A program made the translations under genes and the position numbers. 64,000 nt of DNA from Aldrovandia affinis (Eukaryota > Chordata > Actinopteri > Notacanthiformes > Halosauridae). The notes below the pieces were generated by a model. It worked only from the letters and a program-made list of their open reading frames with translations, did not search any database and was not told where the DNA came from. Positions 1 through 10,830 of the stretch are shown piece after piece (position 1 is the stretch's first letter; each line of letters begins with the position of its first letter). The stretch covers positions 1,151,535 to 1,215,534 of the forward strand of contig JAINUG010000257.1 of NCBI GenBank assembly GCA_029706075.1, read 5' to 3'.

Positions 1-1036
1 TATCTCATTTAAATATGATGTGCCGAGTGGGGGTTTTCGAGGAGGCGAAGAGCTTACTTGCCAGATGTGGGAACCAAAACCTGGTCTCCCATTCCACAGC
101 GCCATGACATTTACCTCATCGCCAAAAGGTTTGTCCTGCTGCAATTTCCTTCCTAGGGACGTCACCTTCCCTGTCCGGCATGATCGCTACAATATATGCA
201 CATTATGTGTTCATTATTTCGTATGTCCTGGCTCTCACCTGGGTACATGGTCATAACAGGACGCACGAATGTGCCTCTGATGCACAGTGTGGTCCCTGAA
301 CCCATTCCGGTCTAAGACCAGGTTAGACCAGTGCACTGTGGAGATTGAGGTGTTCCAAGCCACGGTCCTCCCTGTATGCCTCACCGGATCCTATATACTA
401 ACCACAGCTAAGTTTTCTTAATGTTGAAAGTTCTGTCTCTCTAAAACAGAAGCCGAAACCTCCAGATTTGATGAATCCTATGAATATTCATGAAGGGGTG
501 TTCCAAAGAGCAATATGGATAGTAATGGATGTACAGTCTTTGGGCACACTTCTTCATGAATATTCATAGGATTCGTCAAATTTGGAGGTTCCCGCTTCTA
601 TTTTAGAGAGACAGAACTTTCAAAATGTAGCACAGGAAACTCCTGTTACCATCTCCTAGAATAAGTAAGTAAGAGACGATGGAAGGATTGCAGGAGCTGA
701 CCGCCTGGTTACAATATAGAATCTGTGACGTCTCCGTCCCCATCGGTGAATCATCGGTGAAACGGCAGGAGAGGAACACTTCTCTGCAGTAGACTCACTT
801 TAGAAATACTTTAGAATAATCACTCTTAGTCCTGAAAATCTGATCTATTCAGTTAGTGTCACACCAGGAAGTTTGCATTGAGGGTGAGCTCCATCCAGCG
901 CTGTAAAGTACGTGCCATGCTATACATTTACACCAGTTCAAGGTGCCTGAATCCCGCTTTCCTCATTTGCTCCACACAACACATTTTGCAGTGGTTGAGA
1001 GAACACAGACTACCAAAGGGATTTGCTGTGTTCCAG
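1..1036. other. fhdc1 upstream intron or flank, no exon seen
   Basis: No coding exon is supported here. The first recognisable fhdc1 exon starts at 1037 in the middle of the FH2 domain with a split codon, so this stretch is presumably intron and the earlier exons lie outside the window. It contains the foldback repeat listed at 426-621. Short open frames here have no codon pattern or family match. Confidence 0.6.
426..621. repeat. Foldback inverted repeat, 70-bp arms
   Basis: The arm at 426-495 is the near-perfect reverse complement of the arm at 552-621, with only a handful of mismatches over 70 bp. The loop is 56 bp. Both arms carry the core TATGAATATTCATGAAG on one strand or the other. 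This is the structure of a small foldback or MITE-like element. No target-site duplication was recognised, so the family is undetermined. Confidence 0.75.
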
Positions 1037-1139
1037 ATCTAACCAGGCCATTGTCGAAGACATTCGCTTGGGAAAGAGCGCGTCGTTCGGTGCAGAGCCC
1101 CTGAAAGAGCTGCTGAAGCTGCTGCCGGAGTCGGATGAG
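1037..1139 (+). CDS. fhdc1: fhdc1 FH2 exon a
   Basis: The acceptor is TTCCAG at 1031-1036 and the donor GTGAGA follows 1139. The exon starts with one base that completes a codon from the upstream exon, then encodes [13 protein letters not shown] to [10 protein letters not shown], matching the mid-FH2 region of FHDC1. It ends in phase 0. Confidence 0.93.
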
Positions 1140-4118
1140 GTGAGAGCGGCGACTTTCCCGACACCTGTTCAGCAGAAGCAGATCTGTCTCACGCAAATGT
1201 AAATGGCACCTTTGTAAGTGTGTGATACTCTGATCCCTAAACCTGCCCAGCCTTCAGAGCGGTTGTCCTATCAGTGCACAGGATCACCCTTCCACTGCCA
1301 CACCCAGCGGTGCAGACAGGCAGTTGTGTTTGCCTGTCTTTTTGTGCCCGTGTGCATATGTGTGAGTGTGTGTGTGCGTGTGTATGTGTGTGTGCAAACA
1401 GCTGAATAGAGTCAAGGTGAATTAAGGTAAACCGAGGTAATCGTTATCAATGTAGTCGAGACGTGCCAGCCTTTTCCTGGCTGGGTAGCCAGCAGGTGGG
1501 ACTGCAGACTCTCTGCAGCCGCATTGTATATTTTTGTTACGGTTGTTTAGAGGGCAGTGTGTGTTTTTGTGTTCATGCTTGATTGCCTTTGTATGTGTGT
1601 GCATTGTGCATTTGTGTACATGCATGATTGTGTGTGTGTGTGTGTGTGTGTGTGCACTGTGCATGTACTGTACATATGCTTATGCGTTTATGTTTGTGTG
1701 TCTATGTGCGTTTTGTGAACGCGGCTGGTTGGTAGCACAGGGATGCGTTCTTATCATCACTCTACTCCCCCCAGGTCAAGAAACTCAGAGCGTTCCAGGG
1801 AGATGCCAGCCGTCTTTCTCTCGCCGACTCCTTCATGTACCTTTTGATCCAGGTGCCAAGGTAAGAGGCCCTCGTCCCCTTTCCACATGCATCCGGGTGC
1901 TGCATCGCTGTACGTGTACGGGACCGTTCCCAACGTCTGTCTGTTTCAGTTTTAGCCTGCACCTCGAAGCGATGGTCCTGAAGGAAGAGTTTACCCCGCT
2001 CTGTTCTGCGATGAGCCAGGGGATCGATGTTGTGCGCACGGCAACAAAAGGTAATCAGACCCCCGCTTGGCATCAGCCCCTCTCCTGTCACCTGCTGCAC
2101 ACCCTACGGCTAAGTTCAGCGTTATTGCTCTCAGAACCAAGAGCTCTCTGTACAGGCTGTGACTACTCTGTTGGACTGTTGTCTGTCTGTTGTAAGAAGA
2201 GATACTGTCATTGCAGTCTGTCTGTGACTGGGTGAGGGTCACTACCATCATATACCATTATATATGCAATTTTTGTATATGCAATGGCATCTGCTTCCAT
2301 CAGCTTCAGTCAGATGTTATGTCATGACATAAAAGTGACACTACTAAGTGTCATCCATTTTTAAGGACTTTCTGCTTTGTGGTATGATTGAGGTGGGTGC
2401 TCAGTTTCTTCTTCAAGTGTATTCAAAGAAGCTGACCTCACATCTACAATTTTGTGATATGTGTGGCGGATTAATTATTATATTATACAGTATGACTGAT
2501 GAACTGTAACACAGTATATATGTGTGTGGGTAGATACAGTCAACTCCAAAATTATTCACACCCTTGATAAAGATGAGCAAAAAAGGCTGTATAAAATAAA
2601 CAAAACAGGTAATTAGCTATATTGTATGCTCAGAAAAATGGGAAAATTTGATTATTTTATACTGATACAAATGTTGAGAAATATTTTTTTTTCCTCAAAA
2701 ATATATTTGTCACAATTATTCACACCCCTAGTAATTATTTTAAATACAATCAAACAAATTAACATTAATATGTTGTCTTCTATTTTATGAGATTGGTGAA
2801 CATATTGGGGGGGATCTATGACCATTCCTCCATAGGTCCTTCAAGATCCTTCAGATCCTTTGGTCTGTGCTTCCGGACTGCCCTCTTCAATTAAAACCAC
2901 AAATCGTTTATTGGGTTCAAGTCTGGAGACTGGGGTGGGCATTGCAGAACAGTGATTTTGTGGTTGATTAACCATTTCTTGGTTGATTTTGACGTATGCT
3001 TGGGATCATTATTGTGCTGAAAGATCCATGTATGCCCAAGTTTCAGCTTCCTGGCAGAGGGAACCAGGGTTTTGCCCAAAATGTCTTGGCACTTGCTTGC
3101 TGGCGTTCACGATTCCATTGACCTTAACAAGAGCCCCAGGACCAGCAAATGCAAAAAACTCCATGTCAAATAGCTTAATTTTGGTCTCATCTGACCATAA
3201 AGCCTGGTTTGATAAAACCTCACACACACACATACACACACACAAACATTCACACTCACACACTCACACATAATATTCAACAGATGAATATTCATTACTG
3301 CTGTGCTTCTATGAATTTCAAGCACACTTACTGTACCAACAATTACTTGAAATAACCCACGTGTGTGTTGAATGCGTGTGCGTATGTGTGCATTTGTGGA
3401 TGTGTATTTATTTATGTGCTAGAGCCTTGGTGTGGGTACTTATTTGAGAACAAGTGTGTGTGCGTGTGGGTGTGTGTGCACATTATTCAGCTATTCACAA
3501 ACATCACACACATCCTCAGGTTGTCCTAACGGCGTCTCTTGGAGTGATCCGTCAAAGTGAGACGCAGAATAAGGACAACGAAGACGTTCGAGTTTGTAAG
3601 GGGGCGGCGTTATAAATTGCAGTGCCAAAACCACACCATCGCCGTTTGTTATGAGCGGGTAGCAATAATGGCCTTGGTGTTTCTCACATCCCCACAGAGC
3701 TGATGAGCTGTGAGGAGCTGCATGCCATCCTTCACCTGGTGCTGCAGGCTGGGAACATCATGAATGCGGTGAGCACTCACCGCCCCTTGCACACCGCTCG
3801 CCACACCTCATTGGTGGCTCTCAGTAACACTGGCGTCCCTAATGGCTTTTTCAGGGGGGCTATGCCGGCAACGCGGTGGGCTTCAAGCTGTCCTCGCTCC
3901 TCTCGCTGGCCGACACCAAGGCCAACAAGCCCGGCATGAACCTGCTGCACTTCGTGGCCCTGGTGAGTGAGCGAATGCGTGATCGAGAGAGCGAGGGACT
4001 AAGGGAAGGAGTGAGTGCATGAGTGATTGAGTGAGTGAGGAAAGGTGAGGGGTGAATGTGTGAACGAGTGAGGAATAGGCCTGGGTGAGAGAGGGTGAGC
4101 TGAGGGGCTAGCTTTGTA

Positions 4119-4180
<62 letters not shown>

Positions 4181-4391
4181 TTATCAGTTTTCCATGTTGG
4201 ATATTTGATGAACACAGTGACAGAGGTTGTTAATATTGAATGAATTCCGACTGCTTTCCACATTTTTCACATTTGGAATTCATTAAATTATTAATAAAAT
4301 GTACTTACGGATGAAGGAAAATGCAGGTTAGACCATGGGCGGCGTTATTTTACTCACGATTTTCAATTTGCAGTAAAATACTTTGTCTGGC

Positions 4392-4459
<68 letters not shown>

Positions 4460-7400
4460 CCCCCCTCTACAGTTTAGTAGTAGTGTAGTACCTCCCAGCC
4501 CTCTCTTTGCATTTCAGCTTTCCACTGCTTCCCCATGACTTTTGTGCCCCATATTCAGTGGATTATGCTTTTGTACATTCTGTGTATAATTGTACATATG
4601 TTGTTACTTGTTTATATGTTTATTCGTTGTTGTTTTTTATTTTGTTATTTACTAGACTATGACAAAGTAGCTATTCTTACCTGGCCCTTCTTGGCCAGAT
4701 CATGACAGTCTACATTGCCCTATAGGTGTGAGTGTGTGAGTGAATGGTGTATGTACCCAGGTATGTACCCAGGCCACCATTGTAAATAAGAACTTGTTCT
4801 TAATGGCTTGCCTGGTTAAATAAAGGTTAAATAAATAAAATAAATGTGTGAGTATATTTATGTTTGTGTAAGCATGTATGCATATATGTGCGTGTGTGAG
4901 TATATTTATGCTTGTGTAAGCATGTATGTGTATATATATATATATATATATGTGTGTCAGTATGTTTATGCTTGTGTAAGCATGTACGCATATATGTACG
5001 TGATTGTGTTCTCATGGCTGGTGCTCCCCACACAGGAAGCCCAGAAGAAGGACGAAAGCCTGCTGAAGTTCCCTGAGAAGCTTGTACATATTCAGAGTGC
5101 CGCTCGGTAAGCTACCTACCTTTATCCAGTAAACTAGGTCCACTCATTTATTTAGCACCACAGCATGGTTCTCACCTGCATTAAAGCCCAAACGGGCGCA
5201 GGTAAACCCATGTTCCTTCTTAAGAATGCGGCGTCAGGGTGGAGCAAAGGTGGAGCAAAGCAAAACAATTTTTTTTAATGTTTTAAAAAAAAAAGAGGCA
5301 TTACAGTATCTGTGCTCTGCAGTGCTGTGTCTGTGTAGCAGGTGCAGGTTTCACGTACAAGGTGTTCAAAGCGATTATGATCCCTGCGTGTGTGTGTGTG
5401 TGTGTGGGTCGTGGCATGACAGACTTCCTTGCCGGGGCAACCGGCATCTCTTTAGCTCACATCCTGTTCCCCTCCTCAGGGTTTCCGTGGAGAATATCGA
5501 AGCAGAGTATCAGTCGCTGTACGGTAGGACTCAATCCGTGGAGGAGAAGGTCCAGAAGGACGCCGAGCTGCTGCAGCAGTTGGATCAGTTCCTGCAGGTG
5601 AGACGGGCAGTATTCTGTCAGAACCAGGTCACAGCTTAGTCAGTGCTTGCGGGTGAGATGTGTGCTATTCTATCAGAGCCAGGTCACACCTGGTATACTT
5701 GGCATCAAAAAATATTTGCAGCTGGAACAAGATGATTTATTTGTATGTGTTTGTGTGTGTGTGCACGTGTGTGTGTGCGCACGTGTGTGTGTGTGTGTTT
5801 TGGTGTTTTGTTGGTGGCAGATGAAATTGGATATGAGTGAGAATGTGGTCACTGTTGCGGTTGCAAGGTCTGACCACACTGTCTGACGGCTGAACCCTCA
5901 GGACTGGTCAAGAGTCCTGCAGGACCTGAAGAAGCGTAGGCTGGACCTGCGCCAGGAGGGGAGCGCGCTCATCGACTTCTTCTGCGAGGACAAAGAAACC
6001 TTCAAACTGGACGACTGCTTCAGGATATTCCAGGACTTCTGCCTCAAATTCAAAAAGGCTGTTCAGGTAGGAATGCAATTCCTTCCACTGTCGCTGACAA
6101 GTTAGCGAGTGCCCAACGAGTCAGAGGCCATCAAACAATACTGGAGTTTGACTTGGGGACTGTGTTGTGTGTGATGCCTGCATGTTTGGTCCTGTGCAGA
6201 GAACAGACTGTGACATGCCGTCAAACCGTTGTACCGCTTCCTTCCCTAGTTCGAAATGAACTTAGAATTTCTTACATAGTGTGCGTGTTAAAACATTACA
6301 CTGCTGTTAAGGGTTTGATTGTCCAGTGTTTCAAAATCAGTCAGGTTTCACTATTCTATCTGATACAACAGCAAGTCACTGACATGTCTGGTCCAGTGGG
6401 CATTATCTGGATGCCTGTGATCTAATTATGATGATTTGTATTAGTGTGATTTGTTAGGTGAAAGTATGGACTACCCTTTCAATGAGGTAATGTCTTAATG
6501 GCGTCTGAGGTTGATATGTGTGGTTATCTCAGCGTGTTACTGTCAGCAGCGTGCAGACTTACGCCCTCTGCTGGTGTGCTGTGTGCAGGACAACCGGGAG
6601 CGGGAGCTGAAGGAGGTGGCGAGACAGCGGCGCCTGCGGGAGCTGGAGGAGAAGCGCCACTCGTGGGCGGGCAGCGGCGAGCAGGGCGAGAGCTTCGGCC
6701 GCTGCAGCAGCGAGAACGACGTGGTGACGCTGACGAAGGAGGGGCTGCTGGACTTCCTGCAGCAGCGGCCCCGTAGCCCCCACAGCCCCAATAGCTCGCT
6801 GGGACGGTCGTCCAGCGCCCGCCGCCACCGCAGCGCCACCACCGCCACCGCCGACCGTGAGCTGCGCAGCTACCTGGAGCTGACCGCTGGAGACAATGCC
6901 AACAGCCCGCCCCGCACCGGCCGCTCCCCACAGAGGGGCACCGCCGGAGGGGTTGGTGGCGTGCCCTCTTGGCCACGGGGGGATGCTGAAGCCCGGCCCA
7001 GCCCCCACGTCAGTTCCAGCGTGAATGCAGAGCCTCGCGTCAATGATAACGCCTGCAGCACTGTCCCAGGGCTCACATTACTGAGTGGCACAGGTGATGA
7101 CAGAAACGTCTTCCAAAAGGTAGTGGGTGGCAGTCGTGGACATATGGTCGTCACCGTGGAAAAGCACACCTTGGTCTCCAGACTCCAGCCATTTGACTTT
7201 GTCACAACTAGTAATGAAAATAACAATAACGTGCACGTAGCTGATCGGGTAGATGTTATTGTCACCGATTTGGAGACGGGAGGAGATTCTCCAAACCCTC
7301 TCATTTTTGACACCCCTCCTTCCAGTAGTAGTTTAGGCCCAGGGAGAGGGTCAACAGCAGGGCGGGATGATAAAACAGACTCATCCAAGTTTTCAGAACA

Positions 7401-8907
7401 GGAGGGGAACAGCATGGTCTTCTCAATGGCCTATGGTCCCCCTCCAGCTCTAGACACCTCCATGTCAAACAAGCAGCCTGTCCCTAACCTCCATGATTGC
7501 ATGGACACAGACTGCTCTGTGATCCTAGACTACTCTGAAACAGACTCCCCTGTTTCGAGGGGTAGTATCGCTGGTTACACGCCAACACTGGTGAAAGACA
7601 GTCATGGTAATCTGATCGACCAGAGCTCAGCTTCGTCCATATCCACCAATGAGCCTTCAATGTCAACATCCACCAATGAGCAATCAGTGTCTGCATCCAT
7701 CAATGAGCAATCAATGTCTGCATCCACCAATGGGCAATCAGTGTCTACATCCACCAATGACAAGTCAGCATCTCCTTCCACCAATAACCATGCAGTGTCT
7801 ACATCCACCAATGTGCACTCAGCATCTGCATCCACCAACAAGCACTCAGTGTCTCCATCCCCCAAAGAGAGGTCCACACCTACATCCGCTAATGGCCAAT
7901 CAGCTTCTCATTCCACCAATGATAAAAAATCTCCATCCACCCGTAACTCCCCTGTGTCTGTCAGAGATGACACAGTAAAGAGCAACCAGGTGGGTGAGAA
8001 GCCTCAGGTGGGGGTAAAGACTGCACCAAACACCAAAACCGCACACTCAAAAAGCAAGCCAGCCTCTAAAGCCCCTGGCGCTGGTAATGGCACAACGGCC
8101 AGGTCTATAAGAACACTGACCGCCTCGGAGAACGAGAGCATGCGCAAGGTGGTGCCCATCTCAAAGGTGAACCGCTCAGGCAGTGTGGCCAGCAGGACGG
8201 AGAGAGCGGCGGGTCAGGAGAGCGCACCGCGGTCACCGCGGGACCAGAGCGCCCCCGCCAGGAGGACTGAGCAGCGGCGTGGGACGTCCCGCCGCTCCAG
8301 CCTCCCTCCTGAGGACTCCAAGGCTCAGAGGGGCCCGCAGGCCGGAGACCAGACCTTGCACAAGCCGCCCTTCAGGAGGCCCACCGCCAAACCCGCGCGG
8401 ACCGTCCCCAAGCCCCCGCCCGAGGAGAAGATGTGTCGCTCCACCATGCGGGCCCTGGCGCTAGCTCAGGCCCAGGGGGCTTCCCAGGGCAGCGGCAGCA
8501 CCGCCCTGATGCCCACCCACGGCGCCAAGGCCCCGGACGCCCTGCCGGGCTTCGCCCGCAACACGGTGGCCTCGTCTTCCAGGAGGATGAAGAAAGACCC
8601 CACCCCCAGCTCCACCCCGCCCAGCCCCTCCATAAGCAGCACCCTCGCCCGCGTCGGCTCTCTGAGGCGTGGGCCAAACAGGGTGGCCCCCGCAAGTGGT
8701 CAGCTTGTTCCTGGGGCCGGAGAGAAGACACAGGGGCCGCTGCAGAGGAGCCCGAGCACGAGAAGCTCCGGTCGGAGCGCTCGCCCCCGTGAACCTCTGC
8801 CCTCCCCCAGAGACCACGCCCGCAAGAACAGCAGCAGCCTATCCGATAAGTCCGTCCATTCGAAAGACTCCGCCTCCAGCAAAACGCTCAAACCCACGTG
8901 GAAATGA
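1037..8907 (+). CDS. fhdc1: FH2 domain-containing protein 1 (inverted formin INF1), 3' part
   Basis: Nine coding exons encode about 1,046 residues ending in a stop at 8905-8907; the N-terminal exons lie upstream of the window. FHDC1 nucleates actin filaments through its FH2 domain and, from work on the mammalian protein, binds microtubules through its C-terminal tail and affects Golgi and cilia. The FH2 part is recognised from [23 protein letters not shown], the signature LQAGNIMNA followed by [16 protein letters not shown], and [16 protein letters not shown]. As in mammalian FHDC1, a single large last exon (772 codons) holds the low-complexity tail. Two tail islands match mammals closely: [14 protein letters not shown] near 8107 and [15 protein letters not shown] near 8551. 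All junctions are GT-AG and all phases fit. The tail also carries a lineage-specific Ser/Thr/Asn repeat. TRIM2 and MND1 follow downstream, as in human. Identity is very likely. Confidence 0.96.
1626..1655. repeat. (GT)n microsatellite
   Basis: A GT run sits inside a longer GT-rich stretch (about 1345-1715) of the fhdc1 intron between exons a and b. It creates spurious Val/Cys-rich open frames. Confidence 0.9.
1775..1860 (+). CDS. fhdc1: fhdc1 FH2 exon b
   Basis: The acceptor CCCCCCAG ends at 1774 and the donor GTAAGA starts at 1861. The exon encodes [20 protein letters not shown] and on to LIQVP, then two bases of a split codon. It matches the FHDC1 FH2 domain. Confidence 0.93.
1950..2050 (+). 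CDS. fhdc1: fhdc1 FH2 exon c
   Basis: The acceptor CTGTTTCAG ends at 1949 and the donor GTAATC starts at 2051. It encodes [14 protein letters not shown] to DVVRTATK, the FH2 segment just before the conserved LMSCEEL stretch. The last base is the first of a Glu codon. Confidence 0.93.
2535..3218 (-). mobile_element. Tc1-type transposon remnant, 5' truncated
   Basis: The sequence from 2535 begins like a fish Tc1 terminal repeat (ACTCCAAAATTATTCACACC). The minus strand encodes degraded transposase: [13 protein letters not shown], then after a frame change [15 protein letters not shown] and [11 protein letters not shown]. The last motif is normally SPDLNPIENLW, so the catalytic Glu is gone. The element stops at a CA repeat near 3218, with the N-terminal half and second terminal repeat missing. 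It is inactive. It lies in the fhdc1 intron between exons c and d. Confidence 0.85.
3698..3768 (+). CDS. fhdc1: fhdc1 FH2 exon d
   Basis: The acceptor CCCCACAG ends at 3697 and the donor GTGAGC starts at 3769. It encodes [19 protein letters not shown] and then IMNA, the first half of the FH2 signature. It ends in phase 0. Confidence 0.95.
3855..3962 (+). CDS. fhdc1: fhdc1 FH2 exon e
   Basis: The acceptor TTTTTCAG ends at 3854 and the donor GTGAGT starts at 3963. Its 36 codons begin [16 protein letters not shown] and include [16 protein letters not shown], the second half of the FH2 signature. Confidence 0.96.
4120..4178. repeat. (GT)n microsatellite, about 29 units
   Basis: A nearly pure GT tract lies in the intron after fhdc1 exon e. 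A CA tract of similar length lies about 215 bp downstream. Confidence 0.97.
4394..4456. repeat. (CA)n microsatellite, about 31 units
   Basis: A pure CA tract in the same intron, complementary to the GT tract at 4120-4178, so the transcript could pair the two. Confidence 0.97.
4640..4845 (+). mobile_element. 3' tail of a non-LTR retrotransposon
   Basis: The stretch ending ATTGTAAATAAGAACTTG, then CTTGCCTGGTTAAATAAAGG and (AAATA)n, is a familiar teleost LINE 3' end that recurs in many fish genomes. No coding part remains and the clade is not assigned. Confidence 0.6.
4846..5004. repeat. Tandem repeat, three units of about 50-65 bp, with (TA)n
   Basis: Three imperfect copies of a unit containing TTATGCTTGTGTAAGCATGT; the second and third are separated by a (TA)n run at about 4931-4951. 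The tract abuts the acceptor region of fhdc1 exon f. Confidence 0.85.
5036..5106 (+). CDS. fhdc1: fhdc1 FH2 exon f
   Basis: The acceptor CCCCACACAG ends at 5035 and the donor GTAAGC starts at 5107. It encodes [20 protein letters not shown] and then SAA plus two bases of an Arg codon. Confidence 0.95.
5480..5597 (+). CDS. fhdc1: fhdc1 FH2 exon g
   Basis: The acceptor CCTCCTCAG ends at 5479 and the donor GTGAGA starts at 5598. It encodes [20 protein letters not shown] to [10 protein letters not shown], the helical region of the FH2 domain. It ends in phase 0. Confidence 0.95.
5902..6066 (+). CDS. fhdc1: fhdc1 FH2 exon h
   Basis: The acceptor AACCCTCAG ends at 5901 and the donor GTAGGA starts at 6067. 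Its 55 codons run from [16 protein letters not shown] through [17 protein letters not shown] to KFKKAVQ, the C-terminal end of the FH2 core. Confidence 0.95.
6589..8907 (+). CDS. fhdc1: fhdc1 last exon, C-terminal tail
   Basis: The acceptor TGTGTGCAG ends at 6588 and the stop TGA is at 8905-8907. The 772 residues start with the charged helix [20 protein letters not shown] (end of FH2), then [14 protein letters not shown], which is also conserved in mammals. The rest is Ser/Pro/Arg-rich and probably disordered, with a nine-residue repeat (7642-7938). The conserved islands are at 8098-8166 and about 8551-8598. Its GC-rich ends produce long spurious open frames on both strands. Confidence 0.96.
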   Translation, partial: DNRERELKEVARQRRLRELEEKRHSWAGSGEQGESFGRCSSENDVVTLTKEGLLDFLQQRPRSPHSPNSSLGRSSSARRHRSATTATADRELRSYLELTAGDNANSPPRTGRSPQRGTAGGVGGVPSWPRGDAEARPSPHVSSSVNAEPRVNDNACSTVPGLTLLSGTGDDRNVFQKVVGGSRGHMVVTVEKHTLVSRLQPFDFVTTSNENNNNVHVADRVDVIVTDLETGGDSPNPLIFDTPPSSSSLGPGRGSTAGRDDKTDSSKFSEQEGNSMVFSMAYGPPPALDTSMSNKQPVPNLHDCMDTDCSVILDYSETDSPVSRGSIAGYTPTLVKDSHGNLIDQSSASSISTNEPSMSTSTNEQSVSASINEQSMSASTNGQSVSTSTNDKSASPSTNNHAVSTSTNVHSASASTNKHSVSPSPKERSTPTSANGQSASHSTNDKKSPSTRNSPVSVRDDTVKSNQVGEKPQVGVKTAPNTKTAHSKSKPASKAPGAGNGTTARSIRTLTASENESMRKVVPISKVNRSGSVASRTERAAGQESAPRSPRDQSAPARRTEQRRGTSRRSSLPPEDSKAQRGPQAGDQTLHKPPFRRPTAKPARTVPKPPPEEKMCRSTMRALALAQAQGASQGSGSTALMPTHGAKAPDALPGFARNTVASSSRRMKKDPTPSSTPPSPSISSTLARVGSLRRGPNRVAPASGQLVPGAGEKTQGPLQRSPSTRSSGRSARPREPLPSPRDHARKNSSSLSDKSVHSKDSASSKTLKPTWK
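7642..7938 (+). repeat. Coding minisatellite, about eleven 27-bp units, in fhdc1
   Basis: About eleven units of nine codons follow the pattern S-T-N-x-x-S-x-S-x, for example STNEQSVSA and STNGQSVST. All units keep the reading frame. Later copies drift ([18 protein letters not shown]). The segment lies in the disordered tail and has no counterpart that I know of in mammalian FHDC1. Confidence 0.9.
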
Positions 8908-9775
8908 ATGACTGAGAAAATAATGTTCTGTTTGTGGAAAAAGTTTAACTTAATGAAGTTGTATTTTTCTCTTGTTTATTTAACCTTCTGCTCTATTTTA
9001 GGTAATATTGTATAGTTTTACTCAATCATGTTTTTTTCAATTTAAAATGCTTCCTCGAATGCGATTTCCTGGATCTTCAATGTAGTCTTACTGCTTGGAG
9101 TATTTTTCTATGCTCTTGTTAATATCAATTTGATCATGTTGTAAAAGAAACACTAACATGTAACCACTCTATACTTTAGAGAGTACACATCATATTGACC
9201 ATCCTTTCTCAAATCCCTGTTTACTTGTTTCAGATGATCTTCCTATGAAGCGTGTAGACAAATGGCACACCTTTTCCCAGGTGTCACTGCCTGCTTTTTC
9301 TTGTTTGTAATGAACACTACTGAACACATTCGAATGCTGCTGAACGGCCGGGTTGATTCACGACTTAAGTGTGTTCATTCAGGGTACTTGTTGCTGTTTA
9401 AGCATATTTATAAATGTCCTCGTCTGTCACTGTTCTAGAATCTTCCTTTGCTGAGCCATAAGCTGCAACCAGTCTCTCTCAAACGCCAAGCACTGGCTCT
9501 ATTCAGAGTTCTCAAACATCCTCACAAACAGACACTCTGTATTTTTTTAATGTTCTGTGTATCTACCAGTAGTGTTCTGTGTTTATAATTGGGTAGTTTT
9601 AAGAACTTAGAAATGCATCCATTGAAATATTTACAAGACTTGGTGCACACCTTGGAAAAAATCTATTTTTGTGCATACACTATATATTGAAGAATAAATT
9701 AATTTTGGTTTTTGGAGTGAAATAACACATTTCCCTGTGCTATTTGCTTCAAATAAACATTTCTTGCCATGTTTT
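8908..9775 (+). other. fhdc1: fhdc1 3' untranslated region (predicted)
   Basis: AT-rich sequence follows the stop codon. Candidate poly(A) signals AATAAA lie at 9693-9698 and 9752-9757. The true cleavage site cannot be fixed from sequence alone. Confidence 0.6.
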
Positions 9776-10830
9776 CTCTCATTTCTTCTTTTATGAAACA
9801 GTTTTTTCCATATAATCCTTTTGAAATACAAAATACAGGGTAACAAGTCATTCCAAAAGGCCGTTTTGCCTGCCTAGCTAAACTTAGAATAAGCCACCTA
9901 AGGGCACCTGATACAGTCATTAATTGGATATTAATACAGTGTGCTGAGTAGTTGGCACATGATTGAGATTTGTTACAAACTAACGACAGAAACAGAATAA
10001 AGGGTCTAGGGGACAAAACCCAACCGCCGGTGGAAAAGGCTGCAACGATTACTCCTGTTATTACAAAAAAAAATGATGTGTTCCAGAAGAAAGTAAAGAA
10101 AGTATCAGTAATTTTCCTTTGAATTACTGATTGGAAGTTTTTAACTCAACACTTCACACTGGTTTGTAATATAGTGTTACAGTGCAGGAGTAGTACACAT
10201 ATTTCAACTTTCAAATGTGAAATTAGAGAACACATGATTTGTCTCATAAAATCTGAATCATACAATAATATATTTATTGATATTCACATCTATGCAAGAA
10301 TCACTGCTATCAATGTTGCTTCTCATTTTGTTGATGTAATGTCTAGCAAGCTTTCATAGATTTGCCATTCATACACATTATATTCTTCTACAATGAGAAA
10401 TCATGAGAAGCAGTAAAAGTGTTTCTAGTCTCAGCATCAGAGCATCAGGGTTCACAATCCCTATCAGCTGCTCCTTGTGAACGGACTGCTGCATCGACCA
10501 AGAATATGAAAAACGTATTCAGCTGGAGTGAATTTCATTCAATGGGGCACACCACCATCTAGTGGTGGGAGAACTAAGTGGATGAACAAAGTGAAAATAT
10601 TTCATGGATAAGTGAGCCAGTTTTGCTGATGAACCAAATTAAATTATATTTTTTCACAATTGTTAAAACACTTTTCATGAAACAATATCTCAAGTTCTCT
10701 GAACTATTTGCACAAAACTATAAACAAATTAAGCTAAATATGATTTGGCTAAATAAACTCTGGTGCAATCAATTGTGTTCAGAGTTTACTTCACTATTTG
10801 ATTGGAGTCAATCGGTCTACAATTAAGATG

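Noticed and set aside
1534..2235. 233-codon + strand open frame
   Set aside because: It reads through a (GT)n-rich intron and across fhdc1 exons b and c, mostly in the wrong frame. The real exons are set by splice sites and the FH2 match.
2891..3263. Transposase-like minus-strand frames as an active gene
   Set aside because: The frame changes midway, the last catalytic residue is replaced, and the N-terminal half and one terminal repeat are gone.
6524..7008. Long overlapping frames on the minus strand
   Set aside because: They are opposite-strand shadows of the GC-rich fhdc1 last exon; composition is Ala/Gly/Arg-rich with no family motif.
8183..8911. Several 90-119 codon frames on both strands
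   Set aside because: These are shadows of the fhdc1 C-terminal coding sequence, which matches FHDC1 in its own frame.
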